A DNA stretch of 36,487 bases, from NCBI GenBank assembly GCA_002320555.1, contig DCJV01000105.1, forward strand, positions 4,968 to 41,454, in the 5' to 3' direction. The stretch is from Ruminococcaceae bacterium UBA1691 (GTDB taxonomy: Bacteria; Bacillota; Clostridia; Oscillospirales; Acutalibacteraceae). The notes under the pieces were generated by a model. That model did not search any database. It worked only from the letters and a program-made list of their open reading frames with translations, and had not been told where the DNA came from. Below are positions 16,633 through 24,802 of the stretch, piece after piece (within the stretch, counting starts at the first letter, position 1; each line of letters starts with the position of its first letter). Both the position numbers and the translations under genes were made by a program.

Positions 16633-18543
16633 ATGCATTCATTTTTACCTATTACAAAAGAGGAAATGGAACAGCGCGGATGGGACACGCCGGATTTTGT
16701 CTATGTTTCGGGGGATGCCTATGTCGACCATCCGAGCTTCGGCGCGGCGATTATTACCCGCGTGCTGGAAGCGGCAGGCTTCCGGGTCGCAATGCTCTCC
16801 CAGCCGGATTGGCACAGCACGAGAGACTTTATGCGGTTTGGAAGGCCACGGCTCGGCTTTCTGGTTTCGTCCGGCAATATCGACTCCATGGTCGCCCATT
16901 ATACAGCGGCAAAGAAAAAGCGCAGTGAGGATGCTTATACGCCGGGCGGCAAGGCGGGGAAACGGCCGGATCGCGCCGTAATCGTATACTGCAGGCAAAT
17001 CCGCGAGGCCTATGGGCCAGATATGCCGCTGATCATTGGCGGGCTGGAAGCGTCCCTCAGGCGCTTTGCGCACTATGACTATTGGGATGATGCGGTTCGT
17101 CCGTCCATTCTGTTCGATTCCGGCGCGGATTTGTTGATCTATGGGATGGGAGAAAATCAAATTGTAGAGATCGCGCGGCGGCTCGATGCCGGGGAACCGG
17201 TTTCTTCACTTACCGATATCCGCGGTACGTGCTATGCCGTTGATGTGCGCGAAACGCCGCTTTACGGCAAGGAGTGCCCCTCCTATGAGAATGTGCTCAA
17301 ATCCAAGCGGGAATATGCAGTTTCCTGCCGCATCCAGCAGGACGAGCAGGATCATATCCGGGGAAAGCTTCTCAAGCAGCGGCATGGAAACCGGATGCTC
17401 GTGCAGAATCCGCCGATGGCGCCGCTTTCCCAGCAGGAGCTGGATCGTGTCTATGCGCTACCCTATATGCGTACTTATCACCCCTCCTATGAGCCGCTCG
17501 GCGGCGTGCCTGGGCTTGCGGAGGTGGAATTCTCCATTACGCACAACCGCGGCTGCTTCGGCGCGTGCAATTTCTGTTCGCTCGCCTTTCATCAGGGGAG
17601 ATACGTTACCACGCGGAGCAAGCAATCCATCCTTGCAGAGGCGCAGAAGCTCACAAAGCTGCCCCACTTCAAAGGCTATATCCACGATATCGGCGGCCCA
17701 ACGGCGAATTTTCGCCGCCCCTCCTGCGATCTGCAGGAAAAAAATGGCCTGTGCAAGGGCAAAAAATGCCTCGCGCCCAAGCCGTGCCCACAGTTAAAAG
17801 CCGACCAGAGCGAATATCTCGATATCCTGCGCACGGTGCGTTCTCTCGACGGCATCAAAAAGGTATTTATCCGCTCCGGTATCCGGTATGACTATTTGCT
17901 TGAGGATAAGGACGACCGCTTCTTCCGGGAGCTGGTGGAGCACCATGTCAGCGGCCAGCTCAAGGTGGCGCCCGAGCATTGCTCCGCCGCTGTGCTGGAT
18001 AAGATGGGCAAGCCGCATATCGAAGCGTATCTTCGCTTTGCGAAACGATATTTTGAATATACGAAACAGATCGGCAAGGAGCAGTATCTTGTGCCGTATC
18101 TAATGTCCTCCCATCCGGGCAGTACGCTGCAGGATGCGGTGGAGCTGGCGCTCTTTTTAAAGCGGGAGAGGCTTCGCCCCGAGCAGGTGCAGGATTTCTA
18201 TCCCACGCCCGGGACGATTTCAACCTGTATGTTTTACACGGGGCTGGACCCTTATACGATGGAGGAGGTCTACGTTGCACGTACGCCGAAGGAAAAAGCG
18301 CTTCAGCGCGCGCTGCTTCAATATTTTAATCCGAAGAATCGTACGCTCGTAGAGGAAGCGCTGCGCCGCGCGGGGAGAGCTGATCTGATCGGCAATGGAG
18401 AGAAGTGCCTCATCCGCCCACAGGCAGGCACAGGGAAGCCCATCCATCGGAATAGGAACACTCAAAATCACCAAAAGGGGAGAAAGACGAATGGCCAAAC
18501 GAAAATCAAGCCGGGCGGCCCGAAAAAAGCGCGCCGCCCTTGA
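16633..18543 (+). CDS. YgiQ family radical SAM protein
   Basis: Large radical SAM protein of the YgiQ family, whose substrate is not established. An N-terminal cobalamin-binding-like/UPF0313 domain (1-290; for example FVYVSGDAYVDHPSFG, IIGGLEASLRRFAHYDYWDD) is followed by the radical SAM core. The core carries the 4Fe-4S site C308-x3-C312-x2-C315 (RGCFGACNFC), then VAPEH and QDFYPTPGT, typical of the family. The region around NGLCKGKKC and PKPCP contains extra cysteines, also seen in relatives. The 636-residue product ends in a Lys/Arg-rich tail that overlaps the start of the next gene by 53 bases. The ribosome site before the ATG is weak (GGTCGGAAA). The gene follows the phosphohexomutase by 15 bases, so the two are probably co-transcribed. 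Confidence 0.93.
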   Translation: MHSFLPITKEEMEQRGWDTPDFVYVSGDAYVDHPSFGAAIITRVLEAAGFRVAMLSQPDWHSTRDFMRFGRPRLGFLVSSGNIDSMVAHYTAAKKKRSEDAYTPGGKAGKRPDRAVIVYCRQIREAYGPDMPLIIGGLEASLRRFAHYDYWDDAVRPSILFDSGADLLIYGMGENQIVEIARRLDAGEPVSSLTDIRGTCYAVDVRETPLYGKECPSYENVLKSKREYAVSCRIQQDEQDHIRGKLLKQRHGNRMLVQNPPMAPLSQQELDRVYALPYMRTYHPSYEPLGGVPGLAEVEFSITHNRGCFGACNFCSLAFHQGRYVTTRSKQSILAEAQKLTKLPHFKGYIHDIGGPTANFRRPSCDLQEKNGLCKGKKCLAPKPCPQLKADQSEYLDILRTVRSLDGIKKVFIRSGIRYDYLLEDKDDRFFRELVEHHVSGQLKVAPEHCSAAVLDKMGKPHIEAYLRFAKRYFEYTKQIGKEQYLVPYLMSSHPGSTLQDAVELALFLKRERLRPEQVQDFYPTPGTISTCMFYTGLDPYTMEEVYVARTPKEKALQRALLQYFNPKNRTLVEEALRRAGRADLIGNGEKCLIRPQAGTGKPIHRNRNTQNHQKGRKTNGQTKIKPGGPKKARRP

Positions 18544-19480
18544 GGTGATTGGCGTGATTCTGGTGCTGGTTTGCGCGTTTATCACGGTTGCGCCGCAGCT
18601 CAACCTACCTTTTTCCGTGCCGACCTGGCAGGAAATCTTTAGCAGCGCGCAGCTCACGGAGGTTTCGGAGGCGGCGAAGCAGCCGCTTTCCGTCCATTAT
18701 ATCGACGTTGGACAGGGAGATTCCATTCTGATCAAGTCCGAGGGGCTCAATGTACTCATCGATGCGGGCGAGAGGGGGAACGGGGAGACAATTCTCTCCT
18801 ATCTCGAAGCGCAGAATGTCAAAAGCCTCGACTATGTGATTGCAACGCATCCGCATTCCGATCATATTGGCAGCATGGCGGACGTTTTGAAGAAGATTCC
18901 GGTTGCCAACGTCATTATGCCGAAGCTGACGCAGAAGAATACGCCCACGACAAAGACCTATGAAAATTTCCTGCAGGCTGTCAAGGATTCCGGCGCAAAG
19001 GTAATTGCGGCCACACCGGGCGAAACCTACAGTGGGAAGCGCGCGGCGCTGACCATTCTCGGTCCCTGCCAGCAGGATGACGATCTCAACAACATGTCCG
19101 TCGTTGCACGGCTCGATTTCGGCTCCACCTCGTTTCTCTTCACTGGAGACGCGGAGACGCCAAGCGAAAACGCCATTCTCAAGAAAGGAATGGACGTGCA
19201 TGCCGACGTCTTGAAAATGGGGCATCATGGAAGCCGAACCTCCTCCGGCAATGCGTTTCTCGATAAGGTCCAGCCGGCTTTCTGCGTGATCTCCTGCGGC
19301 ACGGGCAACGATTACGGCCACCCGCATAAAGAAACGCTGGAAAAACTGAAAAAGCGGGGCATTACGCCCTTCCGGACGGACCAGGACGGCACGATTGTGA
19401 TCGGCAGCGACGGCACCACACTTTACTGCGGGACAGAAAAGACGAAGCAGGAGCTGACCGCAAAGCGGATGGCCGCGTAA
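18491..19480 (+). CDS. ComEC/Rec2-like metallo-beta-lactamase domain protein
   Basis: Membrane-anchored hydrolase with the extracellular metallo-beta-lactamase domain found at the end of the DNA-uptake channel ComEC, but without the channel domain. A basic N-terminus (MAKRKSSRAARKKR) precedes one membrane helix (17-34). The catalytic part has HYIDVGQGDSILI (69-81), THPHSDH (119-125), FTGD (217-220) and HHGS (245-248), all expected metal ligands, and NDYGHPH near the end. ATG 18491 has GGGGAG/GAAAG upstream. It overlaps the radical SAM gene by 53 bases. A DUF3006 gene follows, a pairing that is common for this family. A role in DNA or nucleotide hydrolysis outside the membrane is an inference. 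Confidence 0.9.
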   Translation: MAKRKSSRAARKKRAALEVIGVILVLVCAFITVAPQLNLPFSVPTWQEIFSSAQLTEVSEAAKQPLSVHYIDVGQGDSILIKSEGLNVLIDAGERGNGETILSYLEAQNVKSLDYVIATHPHSDHIGSMADVLKKIPVANVIMPKLTQKNTPTTKTYENFLQAVKDSGAKVIAATPGETYSGKRAALTILGPCQQDDDLNNMSVVARLDFGSTSFLFTGDAETPSENAILKKGMDVHADVLKMGHHGSRTSSGNAFLDKVQPAFCVISCGTGNDYGHPHKETLEKLKKRGITPFRTDQDGTIVIGSDGTTLYCGTEKTKQELTAKRMAA

Positions 19481-19508
19481 ATGAACGTTTAAAAGGAGGT
19501 GCATATCG

Positions 19509-19739
19509 GTGGAAACACTCATCATCGACCGCTTTGAAGGCGACCTTGCCGTTTGCGAACGCGAAGACTGCTCGATGGTGGCGATTGAAAAAAGCCGCTT
19601 GCCCAAAGGGGTGCGGCCCGGCAATATTCTTAAAATAGAGAATGACGGCACGATCCGCCTGGATGCGGAGGAAGAGCTCCGTCGCCGGGAGATGATTTAT
19701 AAGATGCAGGAGAGTCTGTTTGAAAATTCGGACGAATAA
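19509..19739 (+). CDS. DUF3006 family small protein
   Basis: A 76-residue protein with the pattern of DUF3006: a short beta-rich N-terminal domain (LIIDRFEGDLAVCE, LPKGVRPGNILKI) and a charged helix with many Glu/Arg. Function is unknown. It is typically encoded next to ComEC-like metallo-beta-lactamases, as here, which suggests a shared job. The GTG start at 19509 is supported by AGGAGG at 19494-19499, and the spacing to the upstream gene is 28 bases. It ends the plus-strand group that starts with the phosphohexomutase. Confidence 0.88.
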   Translation: METLIIDRFEGDLAVCEREDCSMVAIEKSRLPKGVRPGNILKIENDGTIRLDAEEELRRREMIYKMQESLFENSDE

Positions 19740-19792
19740 AGCATAGCGATTAAAATTTGTGAAAATTTTGTCTGTTTCCCTCGAAGATGTCC

Positions 19793-19821
19793 TTGACTTT
19801 TTCCCGCTTGCATAGTATGAT
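19793..19821 (+). promoter_or_regulatory. Sigma-A promoter of the symporter gene
   Basis: TTGACT (19793-19798), a 17-base spacer and TATGAT (19816-19821), each one base from consensus. The predicted start near 19828 gives a leader of about 87 bases before the GTG at 19915. Confidence 0.75.
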
Positions 19822-19847
19822 GTATCAAGTGCTTTAGTGGATAAAAG

Positions 19848-19873
19848 CTTTAAAGCACAAAACTTTAAAGTGC
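19848..19873 (+). repeat. Direct repeats CTTTAAAGCAC / CTTTAAAGTGC in the symporter leader
   Basis: CTTTAAAGCAC (19848-19858) and CTTTAAAGTGC (19863-19873) are near-identical, 15 bases apart start to start, and each holds the palindrome CTTTAAAG. In addition GTGCTTTA (19829-19836) can pair with TAAAGCAC (19851-19858). They lie just after the predicted transcription start, where a repressor site or leader structure would act. Confidence 0.45.
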
Positions 19874-19914
19874 CATACTTGCAGCGGGAATTTGTTTTGA
19901 GGGAGATGATCCGG

Positions 19915-21423
19915 GTGAAAAATATTGCAGTATGGGTGACGATTGCAGTTTATATCATCGCAATGATGGCGATCGGCATCTATTCAGGGCGCAAATCAAA
20001 AAGCATTGCCGATTTCACGGTCGGCGGGCGCAATGCGGGCGCATGGCTTTCCGCTTTGTCTTATGGCACCGCGTATTTTAGCGCTGTTATGTTTGTCGGT
20101 TATGCGGGAGGCACGGGGCTCCAGTATGGCCTGTGGGGGATTGCGGCGGGGGTTGGCAATGCAGTATTTGGATCCTGGCTTGCGTGGAAAATGCTCGCAC
20201 GCAGGACGCGCGACGTTTCCGCCCGCTTGAAAATCAAAACAATGCCGCAGTTTTTCGATTGCCGCTATCAGAGTAAGGCGATGAAAACCTTTGCTGCGGT
20301 CGTGATTTTTATCTTTCTCGTTCCATATTCCGCCTCTGTTTATAAAGGGCTTGCCAGCGTTGCGGACGTTTTGCTCAACATTGATGTGACAGTCTGTATG
20401 GTGATTATCGCTGTGGTGGCAATTCTGCTTTTGCTGCTTGGCGGTTATGTCACGCAGGCGCGGGCGGATTTTGTGCAGGGGATTGTGATGATGTTCGGCG
20501 TGGCGCTATTGATCTTCTTTGTGCTGCGTTCCGACCAGGTGCACGGCTTGGAAGGGCTTGCGGCTTACGCCCAATCTGCCTCAGGCCTTCCGAAGCTGTC
20601 CGCCTCGCAGGCAATTTCCCTGATTGCGACGGTATTGATGACGAGCTTCGGCACCTGGGGCTTGCCGCAGATGATCCAGAAATATTTTGGCATCAAGGAT
20701 GACAAGCAGGCAAAACGCGGCATCATCATCTCCACCTTCTTCGCGCTGCTCGTCGCAGGCGGCGGTTATTTTATCGGATCGCTCTGCCATCTTTTCTTCA
20801 CAAAGGAAACGATGCCTGTCCAAGACTATATCGTGCCGACGATGCTCAAGCTTGTTCGCATGCCAAGCGTCTTGCTTGGCGTGGTGCTGGTGCTACTGAT
20901 CGCCGCCTCTGTTTCTACGCTGTGCTCCATTACACTCTCTGCCAGTTCGACGCTGTCGATGGATCTGATCAAGGCGCGCCTGAAGCCTACCATGACGGAC
21001 AAAGGCGTTTCCGCACTGACAAAAGTACTCTGCGTCGTATTTGTCATCGGCTCCTATGTGGTTGCCAATACGGATACGCCGATCCTCGATATGATGAGCT
21101 ATTCCTGGGGGATCATTTCCGGCTCCTTCCTCGCGCCCTATGTGGTGGCGCTGTATTGGAAGAAGATGAACCGGGCGGGGGCCTGGGCCGGGATGTGGAG
21201 CGGCTTCGTCATCGCGCTGATTCCCGCAGTCAGCAAGCTGTTATCGCTAGCCGGAGTAACGGCTCCTGTCGTTACAAAGCTTGCCGGACTTGGTCCGGTA
21301 TTTGCGGTGATCGCGATGCTCGTGTCGCTCCTACTTTGCTTTGTTGTCAGCGCAATCGATCATCGCATCAAGCATCCTGCGGTCAATACCTTTTTCTACA
21401 GCGGGATTGTTGAGCAGGAATAA
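19915..21423 (+). CDS. Sodium:solute symporter (SSS family)
   Basis: Sodium-coupled uptake transporter with about 13 hydrophobic helices. The family signature near the first loop (SIADFTVGGRNAGAWLSALS), GTWGLPQMIQKYFGIKD and the conserved Ser/Thr-rich helix SVSTLCSITLSASSTLSMD are present. GTG 19915 is preferred: GAGGGAG at 19899-19905 is 9 bases upstream and the product (502 residues) starts right at the first helix. The ATG at 19906 overlaps that site. Substrate is unknown. The family includes carriers for proline, pantothenate, acetate and other acids, and the downstream arylacetate-type genes make an aryl or short carboxylic acid plausible. It has its own promoter and no terminator was seen after it. 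Confidence 0.9.
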   Translation: MKNIAVWVTIAVYIIAMMAIGIYSGRKSKSIADFTVGGRNAGAWLSALSYGTAYFSAVMFVGYAGGTGLQYGLWGIAAGVGNAVFGSWLAWKMLARRTRDVSARLKIKTMPQFFDCRYQSKAMKTFAAVVIFIFLVPYSASVYKGLASVADVLLNIDVTVCMVIIAVVAILLLLLGGYVTQARADFVQGIVMMFGVALLIFFVLRSDQVHGLEGLAAYAQSASGLPKLSASQAISLIATVLMTSFGTWGLPQMIQKYFGIKDDKQAKRGIIISTFFALLVAGGGYFIGSLCHLFFTKETMPVQDYIVPTMLKLVRMPSVLLGVVLVLLIAASVSTLCSITLSASSTLSMDLIKARLKPTMTDKGVSALTKVLCVVFVIGSYVVANTDTPILDMMSYSWGIISGSFLAPYVVALYWKKMNRAGAWAGMWSGFVIALIPAVSKLLSLAGVTAPVVTKLAGLGPVFAVIAMLVSLLLCFVVSAIDHRIKHPAVNTFFYSGIVEQE

Positions 21424-21450
21424 TGTGAATGATCCAGTCATAAAATTACA

Positions 21451-21479
21451 GTCACAGATTTTTCTGGATATGCTATAAT
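21451..21479 (+). promoter_or_regulatory. Sigma-A-like promoter before the structured leader
   Basis: GTCACA (21451-21456, four of six consensus bases), a 17-base spacer and a perfect TATAAT (21474-21479). The expected start at about 21485-21487 coincides with the first base of the closing stem of the structured element. Confidence 0.55.
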
Positions 21480-21480
21480 A

Positions 21481-21641
21481 ATGCCCACTGAATAAACCGT
21501 TATGGTTTATTCGCAATTAGAAAGTTAATTGCGGAGTGTAAGGGCTTTGCCGCTTTTGCGGGGAAACCCCTGCACTTGACCATAGCCAAATCGCATTGAA
21601 AGACAAGGCTTTCAATGCTTCCGCGTTTGTTCAGTACACAT
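21481..21641 (+). ncRNA. Structured leader candidate upstream of the ligase-ior operon
   Basis: The non-coding segment folds by eye into a closed, multibranched shape. The outer stem is ACTGAATAAAC (21487-21497) with GTTTGTTCAGT (21625-21635), 11 bp with one G-U. Inside, GTTATGGT (21499-21506) can pair with ACCATAGC (21579-21586). Three hairpins follow: CGCAATTA/TAATTGCG (21512-21519/21526-21533); a long imperfect one at 21535-21576 with CCGC-TTTT-GCGG at its tip; and GCATTGAAAG/CTTTCAATGC (21593-21602/21609-21618). AATAAACC (21491-21498) can instead pair locally with GGTTTATT (21504-21511), which excludes the outer stem. It ends about 90 bases before the first ligase gene. It does not look like a T-box or any riboswitch I recognise. 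A miniature inverted-repeat element is the main alternative. Confidence 0.5.
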
Positions 21642-21724
21642 TATAATAATAAATATTAATTTGCGGCTTTCTGACATTCTGCGGTTTTATCCGCTAAAAT
21701 CAATTCATCAGAGGAGCTTCTATC

Positions 21725-23026
21725 ATGTATTTTCAGCCTGAAATCGAAACGATGCCCCGCAAAGATCTTGAAGCGCTTCAGCTCGAACGCCTGAAATGGA
21801 CGGTGGATTACTGCTACCGCAACGTGCCTTTTTATACCAAAAAGCTCGATGCGGCAGGCGTGACGGCGAATAAAATCAAATCCCTTTCAGATATCCAATA
21901 CATACCGCCTACCACTAAGGCCGACCTGCGCGACAATTACCCCTTCGGCCTGTTTGCACAGCCGATGAAAAAGATTGTGCGCATCCATGCCTCCTCCGGC
22001 ACGACGGGTAAGCCCACCGTGGTCGGTTATACCCGAAACGACCTCGAAATGTGGTCGGACTGCATGGCGCGCCTGGTCATGGCTGCCGGAGCGACGGATG
22101 AGGACATTGTGCAGATTTCCTTTGGCTATGGGATGTTTACTGGCGCCCTTGGCCTGCACTATGGGCTCGAGAAGATCGGCGCCACCGTCGTTCCCAATTC
22201 CAGCGGCAATACGGAAAAAGCGCTGATGTATATGCGTGATTTCCACACCACCGCGCTGGTTTCCACCCCGTCCTATGCTTTATATATGGCAGAGACGGCG
22301 AAGGAACTGAGCTATCCCATGAGCGATTATCATCTGCGTCTGGGCCTCTTCGGCTCCGAAGGATGCACGCCGGAGATGCGCGCTGAGGTGGAAAAGGGCT
22401 GGGGCCTGTTTGCTACTGATAACTACGGTATGAGCGAACTTGTCGGCCCTGGTGTTTCCGGCGAGTGCCGCGAGCGCGATGGCCTGCATTTCAATGAGGA
22501 CTACTTCTATCCGGAAATTGTCAATTCCGAAACGCTCGAGCCTCTTGCAGCCGGGGAGACAGGCGAGCTGCTTGTCACGACGCTCTGTAAGGAGGGGCTG
22601 CCGCTCCTGCGCTACCGCACGAAGGACATCACGCGATTGAACTACGAGCCCTGCCGATGTGGACGAACAGGCGTGCGCATGGATAAGGTCAAGGGCCGCA
22701 CGGATGATATGCTCAAAATCCGCGGCGTGAACGTATTCCCTTCTCAGATCGAGAGCGTGCTTGTGGGCATGGAGAAGATCGGCCCACACTACCAGCTCGT
22801 TGTCCGCCGGGAGGGCTATGCGGACACGCTGGAGGTCAAGGTGGAGCTGGTCGACGGCAGCATTTTGGAGAGCTATAAAGAAATCGAAGAGCTGCAGAAC
22901 CATATTCGCCACCGTTTGCAAACTGTGCTTGGCATCCAGTGTAAGGTGAGCATCGTCGAGCCGAAAACGCTGGAACGCTTCCAGGGGAAGGCAAACCGGA
23001 TTCTGGATTTGCGTAATCAAAAGTAA
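21725..23026 (+). CDS. paaK: Phenylacetate-CoA ligase family protein (copy 1)
   Basis: AMP-forming acyl-CoA ligase that activates phenylacetate or a related aryl acid. The 433 residues show the family start YFQPEIETMPRKDLEALQ, the phosphate loop ASSGTTGKPT (89-98), GYGMFTGALGLHYG, YGMSELVGPGVS, the acidic RYRTKDI and the hinge-lysine region KGRTDDMLKIRGVNVFPSQIE. A CRCGRTG stretch, seen in anaerobic members, is present. GAGGAG (21711-21716) precedes the ATG. It is the first gene of a five-gene run with iorA, iorB, a second ligase and an ACT protein. Whether it makes aryl-acetyl-CoA for biosynthesis or runs in another direction cannot be read from sequence. Confidence 0.92.
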   Translation: MYFQPEIETMPRKDLEALQLERLKWTVDYCYRNVPFYTKKLDAAGVTANKIKSLSDIQYIPPTTKADLRDNYPFGLFAQPMKKIVRIHASSGTTGKPTVVGYTRNDLEMWSDCMARLVMAAGATDEDIVQISFGYGMFTGALGLHYGLEKIGATVVPNSSGNTEKALMYMRDFHTTALVSTPSYALYMAETAKELSYPMSDYHLRLGLFGSEGCTPEMRAEVEKGWGLFATDNYGMSELVGPGVSGECRERDGLHFNEDYFYPEIVNSETLEPLAAGETGELLVTTLCKEGLPLLRYRTKDITRLNYEPCRCGRTGVRMDKVKGRTDDMLKIRGVNVFPSQIESVLVGMEKIGPHYQLVVRREGYADTLEVKVELVDGSILESYKEIEELQNHIRHRLQTVLGIQCKVSIVEPKTLERFQGKANRILDLRNQK

Positions 23027-23065
23027 TGGATTGAATCATCATTTTACATAAAGTGGAGGATCACT

Positions 23066-24799
23066 ATGAAAAAGCTGTTATTGGGCAATGAGGCTGTCGC
23101 GCGCGGCCTGTATGAGGCGGGATGCCGGATTGCTTCGAGCTATCCGGGCACGCCAAGCACGGAAATCACCGAATATGCCGCGAAATACGAGGATATCTAC
23201 TGCGAATGGGCGCCGAATGAAAAGGTGGCGATGGAGGTCGCCTGCGGCGCTTCGATTGCGGGCGCGCGTTCCTTCTGCGCGATGAAACACGTGGGTTTGA
23301 ATGTGGCATGCGACCCGCTGTTTACAGCATCCTATACGGGCGTCAACGCCGGCATGGTCATTGCCGTTGCCGACGATCCGGGCATGCATTCCTCCCAGAA
23401 TGAACAGGATTCCCGCCATCATGCGCAGGCCTCCAAGACGATGATGCTCGAGCCTTCTGATTCGGCAGAATGCCTTGCCTATACAAAGCTCGCCTATGAT
23501 CTTTCTGAAAAATTTGATACACCTGTCATCCTGCGGCTCTCCACACGCGTTTCCCATTCGCGTAGCCTTTCAGAGATTGCCGAGCGCGTGGATAACGGCT
23601 TGAAAGAATATGTCAAGGATCCGCAAAAATATGTCATGATGCCCGCTATGGCTAAGGGCCGCCATGTGGTCGTGGAAGAGCGCTTCAAGGCGGAGACGGC
23701 CTGGGTGGAAACCGCACCGATCAATACGGTGGAGTATCATGATACCTCCATCGGCGTCATAGCCGCCGGTATTTCCTATCAATATGCAAAAGAAGCGCTG
23801 GGCGAACGCGTATCCTACCTGAAGCTCGGCTGCGTCTATCCGCTGCCCGTGGAGCTGATTAAGGACTTTGCGTCGCAATGCGATCAGGTGTATGTCATTG
23901 AGCAGCTTGACGACTTTATCGAAACGCACTGCCGTAAAATTGGAGTGGATGTCATTGGCAAGGAAGCCTTTACCCTCTGTGGCGAATATTCACAGGCGAT
24001 GATTGCAAAGGCCATTTTTGGCGAGGAGAAGAAATCGCTTCAGGCCGACGTTGCCATTCCGGGCCGGCCTCCCGTGCTGTGCGCGGGCTGCCCGCACCGC
24101 GGCCTGTTCTATGCGCTGAAAAAGCTGAAGGTCACCGTCAGCGGCGATATCGGCTGCTACACGCTCGGTGCGCTGGCCCCGCTGGGTATGATGGATACCT
24201 GCATCTGCATGGGTGCTTCCGTTTCCGCCCTGCATGGGCACAACAAGGCGCGCGAGGGCTCCAATCATCATTCCGTGGCGGTGATCGGAGATTCTACCTT
24301 CATCCATTCCGGCGTGACGGGCCTGATCGATATCGCCTACAACCAGGGTAACTCCACGGTTATCATTCTCGACAACAGCATCACCGGCATGACCGGCCAC
24401 CAGCAGAACCCGACCACGGGCTACACGATCAAGGGCGATCCGACGGCCGCCGTCAGCCTGGAGGCACTGTGCAAGGCGGTTGGTATCAACCGGGTGGCAG
24501 TGGTTGATCCTTACGACCTGAAGCAGACGGAGGAAGTCATCCGGCAGGAGCTGGAGGCCGACGAGCCCTCCGTGGTCATTTCCCGCCGCCCCTGCGCGCT
24601 GCTCAAATATGTCAAGCACAATCCGCCACTTTATGTTGACCGCAACAAATGCACCTGTTGCAAAATGTGCATGCGCATTGGCTGCCCGGCCATCAGCATC
24701 AAAGAGGGGAAGGCGAATATTGACTTTACGCAGTGCGTCGGTTGTGACGTGTGCACGCAGCTTTGCAAATTCGGCGCAATCCAGCACAAGGAGGGCTAA
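23066..24799 (+). CDS. iorA: Indolepyruvate:ferredoxin oxidoreductase, alpha subunit
   Basis: Thiamine-diphosphate and ferredoxin-dependent enzyme subunit interconverting aryl-pyruvates (indolepyruvate, phenylpyruvate) and aryl-acetyl-CoA plus CO2. The 577 residues carry the pyrimidine-binding part first (LLGNEAVARGLYEAGC, SSYPGTPSTEI). The CAGCPHRGLFYAL segment and the thiamine-diphosphate site (GDIGCYTLG, IGDSTFIHSGVTGL, LDNSITGMTGHQQNP) follow. Two ferredoxin-type cluster sites close the protein: C529-x2-C532-x2-C535-x4-C540 and C557-x2-C560-x2-C563-x3-C567. iorB follows after 3 bases. It is flanked on both sides by aryl-CoA ligases, a consistent pathway context. Confidence 0.96.
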   Translation: MKKLLLGNEAVARGLYEAGCRIASSYPGTPSTEITEYAAKYEDIYCEWAPNEKVAMEVACGASIAGARSFCAMKHVGLNVACDPLFTASYTGVNAGMVIAVADDPGMHSSQNEQDSRHHAQASKTMMLEPSDSAECLAYTKLAYDLSEKFDTPVILRLSTRVSHSRSLSEIAERVDNGLKEYVKDPQKYVMMPAMAKGRHVVVEERFKAETAWVETAPINTVEYHDTSIGVIAAGISYQYAKEALGERVSYLKLGCVYPLPVELIKDFASQCDQVYVIEQLDDFIETHCRKIGVDVIGKEAFTLCGEYSQAMIAKAIFGEEKKSLQADVAIPGRPPVLCAGCPHRGLFYALKKLKVTVSGDIGCYTLGALAPLGMMDTCICMGASVSALHGHNKAREGSNHHSVAVIGDSTFIHSGVTGLIDIAYNQGNSTVIILDNSITGMTGHQQNPTTGYTIKGDPTAAVSLEALCKAVGINRVAVVDPYDLKQTEEVIRQELEADEPSVVISRRPCALLKYVKHNPPLYVDRNKCTCCKMCMRIGCPAISIKEGKANIDFTQCVGCDVCTQLCKFGAIQHKEG

Positions 24800-24802
24800 T
24801 CA

